Part shown: positions 45,225 through 57,289 of the stretch, one piece after another
How the letters are laid out: every line of letters starts with the position of its first letter
Numbering within the stretch: the first letter of the stretch is position 1
The notes under the pieces: model-generated
Told to the model about the DNA's origin: nothing
The model's database searches: none
What the model saw: only the letters and a program-made list of their open reading frames with translations
DNA from: Carposina sasakii
Lineage: Eukaryota > Arthropoda > Insecta > Lepidoptera > Carposinidae
DNA: 64,000 bases
Reading direction: 5' to 3'
Assembly: GCA_014607495.2 (NCBI GenBank)
Contig: CP053161.1
Span: 744,001-808,000 of the forward strand
Position numbers and translations under genes: made by a program

Positions 45225-48100
45225 TTAGATCATTTATTTCAGCACTTTACTACATAATGCACGTACAAGAACTCTTAGATCTAAATAAGTATTATAAACT
45301 TGTATTCATTTTAGAATAGAGTGCTATTGGAGTGTGAACCCTAAGACAGTTTCTAAAGGCTCGATTTTTATTAAAAGCTAAACATCAGCATATTGAAAGT
45401 GTTGTTCGCTGTAACTACAAGTAGACTAAGAGTAGGATGCATTTTTAATAACTGGCCGATGAAGTTTTTGTTGATGTAGACAATATACTTATAGAAAATA
45501 TATAGTCCCTTGATACTTGAGACTGTACCCATGTAAAAAGACCCTACCTCTAATTCCCAATAAATCGATATTCCATATTACCTTACTAAAGATCGGCTCT
45601 TCTAATGATTTCACCTCATTACAGCAAATTTTTTACTGTATTCGTATTGAAATTGCATTCGAAGGTTTGACGTTGTAACTATATTAGGTATTATGGTTTG
45701 ATACTTTATTACGGTAAAAACTCGGAAACGAATAATCTTGGAACTCTAGTTCGTTTGTCTTTAAAGTTATTCCTTTCATTTGAATGTAGACATGTGAATA
45801 CCTGAAAATTTTCATGAATTTATATGTGAGGGCAGCGCGCACATGGCTCTTGGTCTATAGGTAACAGTGGCTGTAATAACCGAGGCAGGTGTACTTATGT
45901 TTCTCATTTTCCTCAGAAAATTAAACGGTTAGATACAGAATAGGCTGTGACCGCACGAGGAAAATTGATTGCGGCATGCAATTAGATTGCAAGCAGAGAT
46001 TTTTAGATTACAGATCTTATAGTAGATAATAAAAAAACTGGGTAAGCACAAGGTTACCTATAGATTATAGGAAACCGGAACAAGGAAATAATATTTTATA
46101 AGTTGCTGATGTTATTAATTATTAATGGGGCATTCTATATGCTTTGCCTACTTACTAGATGTTTTGACGAACGCGTTGAAACATCAAACATTTTGATATA
46201 TTTTTTTTTCTCATGTAAATTAGTATAGGCTAAGTATTTTCTAATTCCGGGATTCGAATCTGAAACCTTCAGCTGAGTAGGTAAGGACACTACCAACTCG
46301 GTCGAAAAAAGTAAAAAGGATATAAATAATATTAATTGCGACAACGCAACAAGTTGCATTAAAGTTAATTGTAACGGGTCAATTATATTTACAAGGTTGC
46401 AGGATGCAAGAGACATTATGTTTGATTAAAAAATTATAACCCGGTCAGGTATATCAAGCATGGTACTCTATAATGACTGAAATTATAAAAAAAAATAACG
46501 CAAATTCCAAAATATCGTAACAGATTTAATAATGTAACATACAACATAGCTGCATACAATCACGCCTGTATCCCGTACGGGGTAGGCAGAGCACCAATGG
46601 CCGATAGAACCACATGGTGCCACATCTGACCAAATTTTGAGGATATAGTTGGGATGTACAAGTTCGGTTAGTAGTGACAATAATGTAACAATTTTATGAA
46701 TTATCGAAACATACAAACTATTTCACGAACCTACATAGACCAAATTGGGGATGTGCTAAAAAAGGAGCTAGTCAAGAGCATCCGAAACCGGCGAGCATGT
46801 ATGAAGAATTTAATGAATTTGGATAAGGCGAAAGGGGTATGTATGGAACGTACTAAATGGAGATCTGTTGTCTCTGCCTATTCCTATGGGATGTAGGCGT
46901 GAGGTTATATATGTAGGTATGTACAAACTAGTTCAGATATAACCTTATTTTTATTTAACTCGCATTAAGTAGCAGTAACTATTTCTCTGCAGACATACTG
47001 TCTATTGACCTCATCTCTACATAGGTATAAGATAAAAATGAGACAAGGTGAGACCAAACTATTTATACCTAATTTATTCTAAAATACATGAATAATCAGC
47101 TCCAAGTAGGTTTTAGTTGTGATTTTACATTAGAAATACAGTAATTTAAACCCAACTGGGATTGTGTACAATGTTATAAGGTACAGTTTATAATCTAGGC
47201 CAAGTACCTTCATCAAGCTATCATTTTCTTGTAGAGAAAAAACGGAAGTTCTTCTTTCTATCTGGCATACTGGAAGAAATCTTTTGCAGACATAAGCACG
47301 CCTTTGTATGGTTTTCTTATGTAAATTTTTCTGTATTTATTATAGTGTTTTGTGTACAATAAAAAATAAGAATAAGTTCCATTTTAACGACATACCAGTC
47401 GCATATACTGGTGACACAAGCCCACGTCACCTTATTGTCACAACGACAATTCTTAAATTGATTGCTGGCACAATGGGTCCTTTGGTTTATTTGCTTGTAT
47501 CATGCATCTCAGACGATTGGATGGCGAGTGGCAAATTTCCATGCCACTGATCTTTTTCGTGATCCTGCAGCCAATGCATTTCGGGAACACACACAAAATA
47601 TTTCCCGGTATAAAAAATCCTATGTCCGTCTCCTGTTTCTAAGCTACCTCCCCAGCCAAGTCGGTACAGCCGTTCTCGAGTTATAAAAACTGACACGATA
47701 TATAAATATATTGTAAATAAATAAGTAAATAGATAGATAGGTGTATCATGTATCCTCTCTTTTCGTAGGATAATAGCCGGTTTAACCACGAAGTAACCTG
47801 TTATCGGTCACTGCTAGTACTTCTGGCAGTAATCCAACGTCATCTGAAGGCAATTAACAGGCTAATCTGTCGGTATTGGCAACCGGCCTAGCTGGGAAGC
47901 CAACACTGTGTTATTGTCGAGATTATTCACTATGTTATTAAGGGTACAAGCAATTGTGTATCTGAGTAATGAAGGTAACGTTATATTCTACAACTTGCCT
48001 AGTTGAAATTCATTAAAAATAAAATTCAGACAATAAGTTTGTTCCTCATACCTATATTTAAGAAAATATCTTCGTATTTTATTTGGGCATTAGTAGAATT
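45225..48100. other. Gene-free region
   Basis: No gene recognised. Contains a tRNA-like segment (about 46240-46300, minus: GGTTTCAGATTCGAATCCCG), a (TGTA)n-family fragment at 46555-46680 (minus) and a Helitron-like fragment at about 47560-47695. Small open frames here lack any recognisable feature. Confidence 0.45.
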
Positions 48101-48104
48101 ATAT

Positions 48105-48240
48105 AATTAGCCCATTGCAGTCCACTGCTTGACGAAGGCCTCCCCCAGAGCACGCCACACGGATCGATTTCCCGTTTTTGCCATTCAGTTACTAGCAGCC
48201 GCCCTCTTCAAGTCATCGGTTCAACTGCCCGGGGGGCATC
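48105..48240 (-). repeat. SINE-like/RTE 3' fragment
   Basis: CCCATTGCAGTCCACTGCTT followed by GTCATCGGTTCAACTGCCCG; inverse orientation. Confidence 0.6.
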
Positions 48241-48273
48241 AAACGCCGAGGCGCGGTCTTTATTCAAGAACTA

Positions 48274-48377
48274 TACAGGATGTAAAAAGACAACGTTGTT
48301 AATACCTCGTATTCTTTGTAAGGTTACGATCATTTTTTTCTATAGAACCATCCCTGGGAAATGACAAAAAAAGGTAT
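48274..48377 (+). mobile_element. Half MITE, GGGTGTAAAAAGAC type
   Basis: CAGGATGTAAAAAGACAACG through AATACCTCGTATTCTTTGTA to CCTGGGAAATGACAAAAAAA; the right half is absent. Confidence 0.6.
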
Positions 48378-49309
48378 AGGTATACAGACTACCCATGTGA
48401 AGCCGTATTGATATTTCATAATAATTGCTAACTTCAGACGGTTATACTATACATATTTGTCTTATGCATAATTATATATCTTAATTCTAATAGAGGCCTA
48501 GCCCTTATTACATACCAACCACATGTAAAACCTACAGCTGCTAAGTATCTATTCCATTGATTAAATACATCTAGGACAACTCAAGGATATGAATAGGCGT
48601 GTAAGCTTATTAAGTAGGAGGTGTGGTCCATTCCAAATGAGCTTACAGAATATCAACACAGCGTTCTTCTTTTAAAGAGTAGGTACCTACCTGCTCCATA
48701 TGAACCTACGTGATCACTATGAACTGTCAAAAAAGATAGCCGTTAGGCCAAAATCAAAATCTTACATATGCATGCCATCCTAACCATTTCTCATGGTATA
48801 AATGTCACAACGAATTTATTAAGTCTGTCTTTTTGTTTATTGGTTAGTCTTTGCAAAATTTAAACATGTGGACTTCCTTTGAAACAAATGAATTCCAATA
48901 AATTAATTCTCAAAGGGAAAAGTGTCTTGTTTAAATATTTAAGCTGGAATAGCTCTAAACGGGTCTAAAGTTTTGGAATTACTCCTGTAATAAGACACAT
49001 GAAAATGAGGAATTTATTAAATACGTTTTAAATCATACCCTTTGCGTTATTATTTCCTATGAAAAGCGTAGGCTTTGATTTGAGATGAATTAGGTATGTA
49101 TGAATCAATTAACTTATTATTTCCGTGAATTACCATTAGGTAGTATGATTCTGTAGTATCTACCTACCTCAAATATTATTTTTAAAATATTTAGATCTTA
49201 GGAGACGTGCCTTAATTACTATGGAACATTAATTAAGTTCGCCGATTCACAAATTTAGTACAAAAATCTCTTTAAAAATCCTAGCACAGTAAATAATTTT
49301 CCCTATTGA

Positions 49310-49625
49310 GGGATCGCCCACCACCGGGCCCTATACCCTCCGCTGACCCTCGGATCTGCCGACTCATGATCACGAACACAAGACACTACAGTCGCAACGA
49401 GAAGCCAGATCCAAGCACCTAGCATGCAACCATAAATACATAGCTGCTAATCCGAAAACCAATTAAAATTTTAATCGACATATGTTTCGCCAGCACCCGT
49501 GGCATCATCAGGATTAGTTTTCCATGTTAGTTCTATCTACCGAACCAACTAACTAACAACTAATAACAAAAGAGATTTGAACTTCCGAATAGTGACGCCT
49601 GATACAATTCAATATTAAACAATTT
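49310..49625 (-). mobile_element. Hammerhead-bearing repeat, copy A
   Basis: The plus strand starts CGCCCACCACCGGGCCCTAT, continues CTGACCCTCGGATCTG and AGCACCTAGCATGCAA, then the ribozyme region, and ends near TTGAACTTCCGAATAGTGAC and GCCTGATACAATTC. The same blocks in the same order occur at 53195-53520 and, decayed, at about 59680-59940. No coding sequence. The ribozyme suggests a Penelope-type or retrozyme-type retroelement. Confidence 0.7.
49472..49516 (-). ncRNA. Predicted minimal hammerhead ribozyme (type I), copy A
   Basis: On the minus strand: stem I UAAUC/GAUUA (perfect 5 bp), core CUGAUGA, stem II GCCA/UGGC closed by a 7-base loop with one extra U after the core A, then GAAAC, a two-pair stem III with AUAU loop, and cleavage triplet GUC immediately before the 3' strand of stem I. 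All catalytic core positions fit the hammerhead consensus. The very short stem III resembles hammerheads reported in Penelope-like elements, which work best as dimers. Activity is inferred. Confidence 0.7.
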
Positions 49626-50316
49626 TCCATCTAGATTTTACACAAAAAAGCTGATTCAACATTCCACCTGCAGCATGAATGTAAACGTGAAATCACTGAC
49701 ATTTTAGATAACACATACATCAATTATCATCACAGCAATACCAACATACGGCTATTTGGAGCGGTTTGCGAAACCGGCTGGTTTCCGTACCGGTTCTCAT
49801 CAAAGGTCCTGATGACATTTCTTAGGCCTTCGCTACATAAACCATAACCTTACTAGACTCTTAGATGCGGCAGCACTGTCTATGTCAATCTTAGTATAGT
49901 GGTAAATCAGGTTTAGTTTCGGTACAAACCCGAGAGCTTTGTTATAATTGTCGCGTTTCGGCCACCTAGTATGTGGGTCAATGTGAGGTGTAATTTTACA
50001 AAAAAATCTCTAGCAAATTGGATCTGTCGATGTGTTAAATTACTTTGATATCTAGTAACTACATAATGATGTGTTAGAATTTGTTAATTTATGTTGTATT
50101 GGGTTATTATTTTCTACAGCTAAATTATCTGAGTGAATAAGTGCCTAAGATTAGAAAACACACTTAAAGTGGTTCGAATTGCTTGAACACATAGATAAAT
50201 ATGTTCATGATTTGAAAAGAAAATGGAATATAATCCACTATAATAATGTTTGTGTCTACCGGAACAGAAGACTTTAGGATCAAGCAAGAAACATGTCATC
50301 TAGCTTTCTGACTATA

Positions 50317-50701
50317 CAGGATGTTTTTTTGTGGCCACCTTTAACTAAGGGTACGTACTCTATACATGAAATAAAGTAAGTTTATGCCAAAAAAAATGCT
50401 GGGAAAAAAAAAATTTTTTTTCGAAAAAAAAATTTAAATTCCTTGATCGTGCGAAATTTATAGTGTCTAGTGTTTATGTTAGTTTTTTTTATAGACAGAT
50501 ATTAATTATTTTTCGTGAAAAAATCCTGCTACGCGCGTCTATGTGCATTTATGCAGAAAAACGCAGACTATTTACTCAACTTTGGACCCTAATATTTTGG
50601 AAACCAGACACTTCCCAGGTATGCTTCCATTGAGAAAAATGATCGTGATGATGAGGAGATTCCGTAGTTTTCGGGAACGTTGACGACCAAAAATCAGCCT
50701 G
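50317..50701. mobile_element. MITE-like repeat, TACAGGATG/CAGCCTGTA ends
   Basis: Left CAGGATGTTTTTTTGTGGCC, right GACCAAAAATCAGCCTG; the arms mirror weakly. A piece of the right end recurs inverted near 3770 (ACAGGGTGATTTTTGGTCGT). Confidence 0.55.
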
Positions 50702-50933
50702 TATAGTCCAACTGACTTCAACCGTTCTCTATAAAACAATGTATTTATGAAACTTTTTATGAATTAAGTTTTTAATTATGACTTTCAACAACATTGTACC
50801 TATAGAAAGTTAAATAGCTAAAGTAAACTAAGTTAAAAAGTTAGGGTAGTATTAGTACAAAACTATCCACAAGTTAAAGCAAAATAAAGTTACATAGAAC
50901 GATAATTCTACTGAGCTAATATGACATACATAC

Positions 50934-51122
50934 ATATAATCACGCCTTTATCCCTTACGGGGTAGGCAGAGCACCAAGGGCCGATAGAACCACATGGTGT
51001 CACTTTTGACCAATTTCGAGGGTATAGTTAAGATGTACAAGTTCGGTTAGTAGTGACAGGAGGTCAGCCCATCGCCTACAAAACACCAAGACCCTCTTGT
51101 CCCTCTACTGACTTGTACAGTA
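50934..51122 (-). repeat. Repeat with (TGTA)n tail, inverse copy
   Basis: ATACATATAATCACGCCTTT to TCTTGTCCCTCTACTGACTT. Confidence 0.7.
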
Positions 51123-52413
51123 TACTAAGCTAATATGACATACAAATACCCCGTAACAAAAAATGAGATAACACCATTAAATAATTTGCTGCAAATCCAA
51201 ATAGTGTATACACTTACATACTAAATATCAATTTATTAATACTTACCGCCTCTTGGAAGGTTAATACTCGATGTAATTTCAATGGACACTTATTCTATTA
51301 TATATTATTCTTATAGTAAGGCAATAAATCATAAGATAGTTTTATTACATTCAATGTACACATAATCTGAACTTTGTGATGAAATAAAACCCACATTCAT
51401 CCTTTGTTTGTACGTACTATGCAAAGTAAGAAGTAGACCACCAATGACGCTTGATACAAAGCGTCAGTTGTTTGATCATTAAGCTTATTATTATTAGTTA
51501 AAATACCTACGTCAAAAATAATATGCTACTTAACTATGATAAAGTAATACTATGGTCGTATGATGTGAAAGCTAAACTGCTGATCAAACAGTTGGCCCTT
51601 AGCGAAAAAAGAAAACGGAAAAGCGAGCGCTAGATAAGCTTGCTGTTGAGGGTTGAGGGTAGAGCACCAAGTTTTATTTGAATTTGCCATAGATACACTA
51701 ATTTGCTTGCTATGTACTGCAATCACTTATCACGACATGTTATTTGTATCAACTAATGACAGTACTACAACCTTGGCTAGCCTAAAAGATGTTTATGTTA
51801 CTTTTGTTTGTTGAAAGTCTCTGGTTAACATGACTCCACCTACAAATAAACACATAGACGTATTGTTTGATTGACAATCCACTAGCTAAATGCTACTAAC
51901 TATACAGGGTGTAACAAAAGGGGCATGTTAAGTTTAGTATTCCTCCCCCATATAATTCTAAATAGATACATAATATGATAATACTAGGTTAGGTTAACAG
52001 TTAATCTGTTAATAGTATCTGCTGCGTTTACGATCTCACATACAGGCATACCTACAGGTACATGCATGATGCTTAAAGAAGGTACTTCTTACAACCTTGT
52101 AATGTTGCCAAATATTCGTAGTAATATGTCGTTCGCCTTCGCTTCGTGTCTCTGATTTATCACAAGCAGACAAGTTGGGAACAATCTCATAAATATTGTT
52201 TTATATTAGCAGTACATAAAATTATCTACCTATATGCCATATTTTTCTATGATCGTACTACTGTCTAATAAAATAATTTAACTTAAAAGCGCATGATTGA
52301 AATGTATTTTTTAAGTATATCCTTGGATCAAATTCTTAATGGTAGATGATTAACACAAAACTGTTAAAGAGATCTTTCAAAATGATTGTTCATCTGTCTA
52401 CAATCTAACTAGG

Positions 52414-52662
52414 TCATCATCATCATCATCAGCCTATTGCAGTCCACTGCTGGAGGCCTTCTCCAGGGCACGCCACAAGACTGCCATGGGGGTATTTGCC
52501 CATAGTCACCACGCTGGGCAGGCGGGTTGGTGACCGCAGTTTGTATTTTGGACTATGTTGTCAACACGGGTGGCGTTGCTGCCCACCTCCCGAAAACCTC
52601 GTACGATACCCACGGGCAGACATGGAGTGGTACGAATTCTAATCTGCCGGCACCACGCGGCC
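52414..52662 (-). repeat. SINE-like repeat (copy 6)
   Basis: (ATC)n then AGCCTATTGCAGTCCACTGC to GCCGGCACCACGCGGCC. The (ATC)5 is the inverse of the GAT tail. Confidence 0.78.
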
Positions 52663-53194
52663 TATAGAAAAAAAAAAACTATCTTAACCTAAATGAATTA
52701 AAAAATTATTAATAAAGAAATGGAAAAAATTCTTCACCCGAGTGGGAATCGAATAAATAAGTTAATATAAATTATAAGTGGGCCTTAATATAAATTAGCT
52801 GGGCCAATTATGTAAAATAATATAAATACTAATGTTCACAAGCATATATCGATGGATTTCAGTTAAAGGGTCGACAAACAACCTTCGCTGCAGTCTCGTT
52901 AGGTCGAATAAACTTTGGCCCTTCTTCGTTAAAACTTCCAGTAAAGGGAAAACGAGTCATTCAGGTTTTTCGCCAGGATTCCATTTATATTTCGGCCCTC
53001 GGATTAATGTTTACGATCTTGTAATTACTAAGGGTTTGGTACGTTTCCTATTATCTCAAGCAAATATTAATGTGAGACTCTTTGCAGCAACGGCTTGAAT
53101 GTATAATATTCCTTAAATATCAATACTACTAAAACGACGACTAAATTCAATGTAGTTTCTTAAAGCTTGTTCCAAACAAATGAAGATGTTCACT

Positions 53195-53520
53195 ATGGGT
53201 GCGCCCACCACCGGACCCTACACCCCCCACTGACCCTCGGATCTGATAACTTATAATTGCGAAAACAGGCACTTGCACTAAATACAATCGCCACGAGAAA
53301 CCAGACCCGAGCACCTAGCATGCAAGATAATAAATACATCGCACTATTTCCGAAATCAAAAACTAGATTAATAATCTACATATGTTTCGCCAACAACCGT
53401 GGCATCCTCAGGATTATAGAAATTAGTAAACCACTAATTATTATAATAATTGGTGGGCGCACCCATGGTGAATGTTTGAACTTCCGAATTGTAACGCCTA
53501 ATACAATTTCATTTATAAAA
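53195..53520 (-). mobile_element. Hammerhead-bearing repeat, copy B, with flanking inverted repeats
   Basis: Same block order as copy A (CGCCCACCACCGGACCCTAC, CTGACCCTCGGATCTG, GAGCACCTAGCATGCAA, ribozyme, TTGAACTTCCGAATTGTAAC). In addition ATGGGTGCGCCCACC at 53195-53209 is exactly inverted at 53452-53466, enclosing the ribozyme. An 88-residue open frame here is a by-product. Confidence 0.72.
53372..53416 (-). ncRNA. Predicted minimal hammerhead ribozyme, copy B
   Basis: Minus strand: stem I UAAUC/GAUUA, core CUGAGGA (fits CUGANGA), stem II GCCA/UGGC with a different loop sequence from copy A, GAAAC, AUAU loop, cleavage triplet GUA. Paired stems are kept while the stem II loop has changed. 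Confidence 0.66.
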
Positions 53521-53524
53521 TGAA

Positions 53525-55090
53525 GATGTGCTTGTGTGCTAAACGGCTAGAACAATTTACTGTACGAGGTTTTGTCAGATAGTACAAGTGAACTACTTAT
53601 GAACAAATACACGAAGTATGTACTATCCAAGATCCGATTCTTACATAATATATGCGACTGATTGGTAGTAAAACTGTACTTACCCTGATTTGACATGGCA
53701 GGTCATTAATATGAATGAAGGAGTGTATATTATAATATCTAACAATGTATTTTAAGTCCCTTTATACACGAGTAGAGTCTCAAAGGGGTTTCACTAATAG
53801 GATAACTGGAAAGTCGTGTTTGAACGTAGCTTCATTGAGTCTTTACCTCATCATAGCCTCGCGAAATGCTATTAATTAACCGAAAATATTAGTTATACCA
53901 ATTAACCACCCAAATACTACGGGATTTATTGTTTGAGTTGCCCAATCAGTAGATAGAATAACGCTGAATTAGAACTATAGTTTGCCGAACTACCTTTCAG
54001 GAAAGTACGTTAAGTGAGTTGATAGAACTTTTCGTTGGGTTCAATTTGCAGTGACAGCTAGCAAATGTATATTTGATTTACCTTGTTGGTAAAGACGACC
54101 CCCTCGCGTCGTTCAGGTGAACTTATATAAGAAGGTACAATGTTTTCATCTATATATTTTATCATATTATTATAGATGTGAGATGAAATTATTTTATTGT
54201 AAGTGAAGCAAAGAAGGTGAACTTAACTCTGAGACATTCTCTGCGATATTCACAAGTAAATGTTTCCAGACAGGCAGTTTCTTGTAAAGCAATCGCCAAA
54301 ATTAAGATTTTCTAGTTTTCTATTTAGCTTCTTGCACACTTATTAGTTTCCAGCAGCGCCGAGCTAAACATGCATATTATGTATACTTGAATTGAAATAA
54401 AAGCAAGTTGGGTATCAAAGTTAAAAAAAAAACCGTTAGTGTCTAAGAACGCGGTTACAAAGGTGTAGGTTTCAAAACGTGCAAAACGTTAATAAACTAG
54501 GCCCATTTTCGGACGAGTCTTGCGCAGTGCCCTCTTTATGCGTTTAGCGGAGATTGTGTAAAAACGTTTGAATAAGTCATTTCAAAAAGCTGTACCTGTC
54601 TATATTAGGTTTTTAAGCGATGAAATCGTGCCGGCGACCTTTTTGGCAAACTATTTCATTGTAAAAAAGTTTGTTTGTTTAAAAGTTTGTTTAGATGGAT
54701 AGTGATATGATGAATCGCATATTATGTGAAGCATGGGTGTAATAATAATAACTATGAACCTATGCTATAAAATTATTATTATATGTTCTCCGTTTTGAAT
54801 GAATAGGTAAGTTGAAAATATATACATAGTGTAACAGAAGTGGTACGTTGAGCGAAATGATATGAATATGATCGAAATTATCAGTAACAAGTTGCTAGCT
54901 TATCGCCTGAGAGACTGCCCGAGTTCCTTAGTCGACTCTTACGACATGCACGGAAGGAAATGCAGCTGATATATTCTAATAAAGCCCCGCATCAGTACGG
55001 GACAATATTATAGAAGATTAGATAGTTAAAAAAACGTTTAAATTTGATGTAACTATGTCGAAAGTGTGTATAAATATCTACATATTTCTT
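53525..55090. other. Gene-free region
   Basis: No gene recognised; contains a dispersed repeat of the GTGACAAGTTGCTAGC type at 54885-55005. Confidence 0.45.
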
Positions 55091-55094
55091 ATTC

Positions 55095-55284
55095 TTTATA
55101 TAAGGTCTACCAAAAAGTACTGATAATTATTTGACACGAAACTAGGTAGGCAAAAAGAAACAACTTTCATTATGGGACCAACTCCGAAATAGTGAAAAAA
55201 AATCAGCTGTTCCATACAATCTCGAATAATAACTGCACTACACACACAAAGATAATCAGTACTTTTTGGTAGACCTTATATAAA
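55095..55284. mobile_element. MITE with perfect 30-bp terminal inverted repeats
   Basis: TTTATATAAGGTCTACCAAA plus AAGTACTGAT at 55095-55124 is exactly inverted at 55255-55284, total 190 bases, no coding frame. The TATA within the ends may include a TA target duplication. Confidence 0.82.
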
Positions 55285-55849
55285 TATATAAATTACAGGA
55301 TAAAAGAAGAGATGCATGTACAATGACAAGCTTATCTCTTATATTTGTTTATATTTTTGTTAATTGTGGTCTGTCGAGTCAAGACGAGACACATAGTCAA
55401 CACAGCCCTCTCTCAGATCGGGTTAAGTTTATTCATTAATTGAGTACAATTTGTTCAATCGTATAATTCTTTGTTTCCTAATTTCAAATTAAAGTTAACA
55501 TAGAAAAACATACCATACCTAATATCCTACTAACTAGTAGAACTAGAATACCAGACAGGTGAGGCAGGCATAATTTTATATGTTGAAATGTTCCTGTCTT
55601 TTCGTCTTAAATCTAGATCGCTTATGCCACAGAATACCTACTAGTACAGGCTTACGCGAAAGGTCAGTCCGACCCGTATGTTACACAAGAAAGTTGGCAG
55701 ACAGTTCTAGGGCTTTCAGTGTGTCTAGTTCTGTATGTTGCTTAATAAACAAAGCAATGTTGCTTCGTTTTTTAGCTGACTGTTCCATTATATTTTTCGG
55801 GTGTATGTAGGGAAGTTTGTATGTATATATATTTTTTTGGCACGCTCTA

Positions 55850-56059
55850 CAGCTGCCTTTCTCAAAGTGGGCGATAGCACCCCCTTATGGGCGTTGCAGG
55901 CCTAAAGGTGGGCGGTAAGAGACCCAGAAAAAAATATTGGGGCGTTGTGTAGGGGCTTGGGGAGTTATAGTAGTTTTTAAGTAGGTGAAAAAATGGTGGC
56001 GCTAAAAAGTAATTTATTATCAAAGTGGGCAGGAGACAAAATAAGTTTGGAAACCCCTG
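55850..56059. mobile_element. hAT-type MITE
   Basis: Starts CAGCTGCCTTTCTCAAAGTG and ends TTTGGAAACCCCTG, an end pair like that of 2896-3089. The flanks share CTCTA, so the full target duplication is not certain. Confidence 0.65.
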
Positions 56060-57085
56060 CTCTAGAGCCTAAACGGCTACTGGCATTTGAGCTTGAGAGA
56101 TACCATTATTAGATTCATCTTAAACGTGAGAGTGACACTAGGTTAACATTTTTCCGCAGTCGGGTTTTTTCTTTAAGTAAGTTATTGTATGAAAGTTCCC
56201 GTTCTCACCGTCTCTAGCTTGTTTATCTGTATGCTAAAGCCGCTGTGGCTTTACTATACCAACGGTATTTGTTGTAGCATATGCTATATTAGGTAACACG
56301 GAAAGATGCGCGCGAATTGCAAAACAGCTTTGGGTCAACAACCTTACCGAAGTTCAAGGTGGTTTACTCATCTTCTTGTTATGATTTAGATTCCAACGAT
56401 TATTATCCAACATTATTATAATTATCATAAGTTTAGATAAGCTATATATCGGTCAGTCTACAGGGTGTAACTGAAGGGGTATGTAGAACCTACTTCGTAT
56501 TCTTTGACATTGTTTTTCAGGGGTTACGGGTGATTTAAGAATGAGTGAACAATTTATGATATGGAGCTTACACTTTGCATAGTTTTACAGTTCTTATTAG
56601 CTACAAGTATCTATGTACTAATGGACATGAATACAATTTTCCATAATAGGTATAGGTTAAGTTAGCTATGGTATAAGCAATTTCTTTTAATAGTAAGTGA
56701 TTGACTGAAGCCCAGTTTTTTATGGTAAGGCCTATTAGTGAAGACAAACAATAATGACACAGGGTATTATACCAAAAAAGCGCTTTCATGTTGAAATAAG
56801 AAGAGAAAGGGCAATGTAAAAAGCAAGATTGTTCTCCATTTTGCATGCGAGCAGTGTAGAGGACCATCCCGGTTTCATGATGGAAACAAACCTGCTGGCC
56901 ATCGCCAGTGTATTGCCTCAGATATTGAAGTCCCTTTTTTTATCCCTGAATGTGTCTACGATTTAAATATTTTAAATGTTTTTCTACCTTTTTGTGTGTT
57001 ACTTCTAAACTTAAATTGTAGATGTTCCGTATTAGGTATTACTCGATGATTTCGAAATTTTATATCATATTTCTTTAATATCTTA
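56060..57085. other. Gene-free region
   Basis: No gene recognised. A lone CAGGGTGTAACTGAAGGGGT end lies at about 56460. A minus-strand open frame at 56601-56867 has no recognisable domain. Confidence 0.4.
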
Positions 57086-57102
57086 GTTATGTGTATTCCA
57101 TT

Positions 57103-57204
57103 CATCATTTACAGCCCTGAGAAGTCCACTGTTGGACATAGGCCTCCCCCAACAACCTCCACTCCGACCGGTCGGAAGCAGCCTGCATCCAACCGACGCC
57201 CAAC
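57103..57204 (-). mobile_element. 5'-truncated RTE-like insertion with 14-bp target duplication
   Basis: 102 bases (inverse of CTGTAAATGATG at the 3' end) flanked by ATGTGTATTCCATT at 57089-57102 and 57205-57218. It is inserted at the edge of a hairpin whose arms are 57211-57235 and 57265-57289. Confidence 0.82.
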
Positions 57205-57210
57205 ATGTGT

Positions 57211-57289
57211 ATTCCATTAGCTGATAATAAAAGTACTTATTTTCCAAAAGGAAATTTTTTTTTATACTTTTATTATCAGCTAATGGAAT
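57211..57289. repeat. Hairpin with perfect 25-bp arms
   Basis: ATTCCATTAGCTGATAATAA plus AAGTA pairs exactly with 57265-57289 around a 29-base spacer. Confidence 0.8.

Larger units (their letters stand above)
49630..52410. other. Gene-free region with MITE and retroposon fragments
   Basis: No gene recognised. Identified: MITE 50317-50701, (TGTA)n repeat 50934-51122 (minus) and a solo CAGGGTGTAACAAAAGGGGC end at 51905-51935. Confidence 0.45.

Noticed and set aside
52832..53098. 88-residue open frame with mixed composition
   Set aside because: Looks somewhat more protein-like than its neighbours, but no family is recognised, no promoter or polyadenylation signal is evident, and a repeat lies directly upstream. 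Not strong enough to call a gene.
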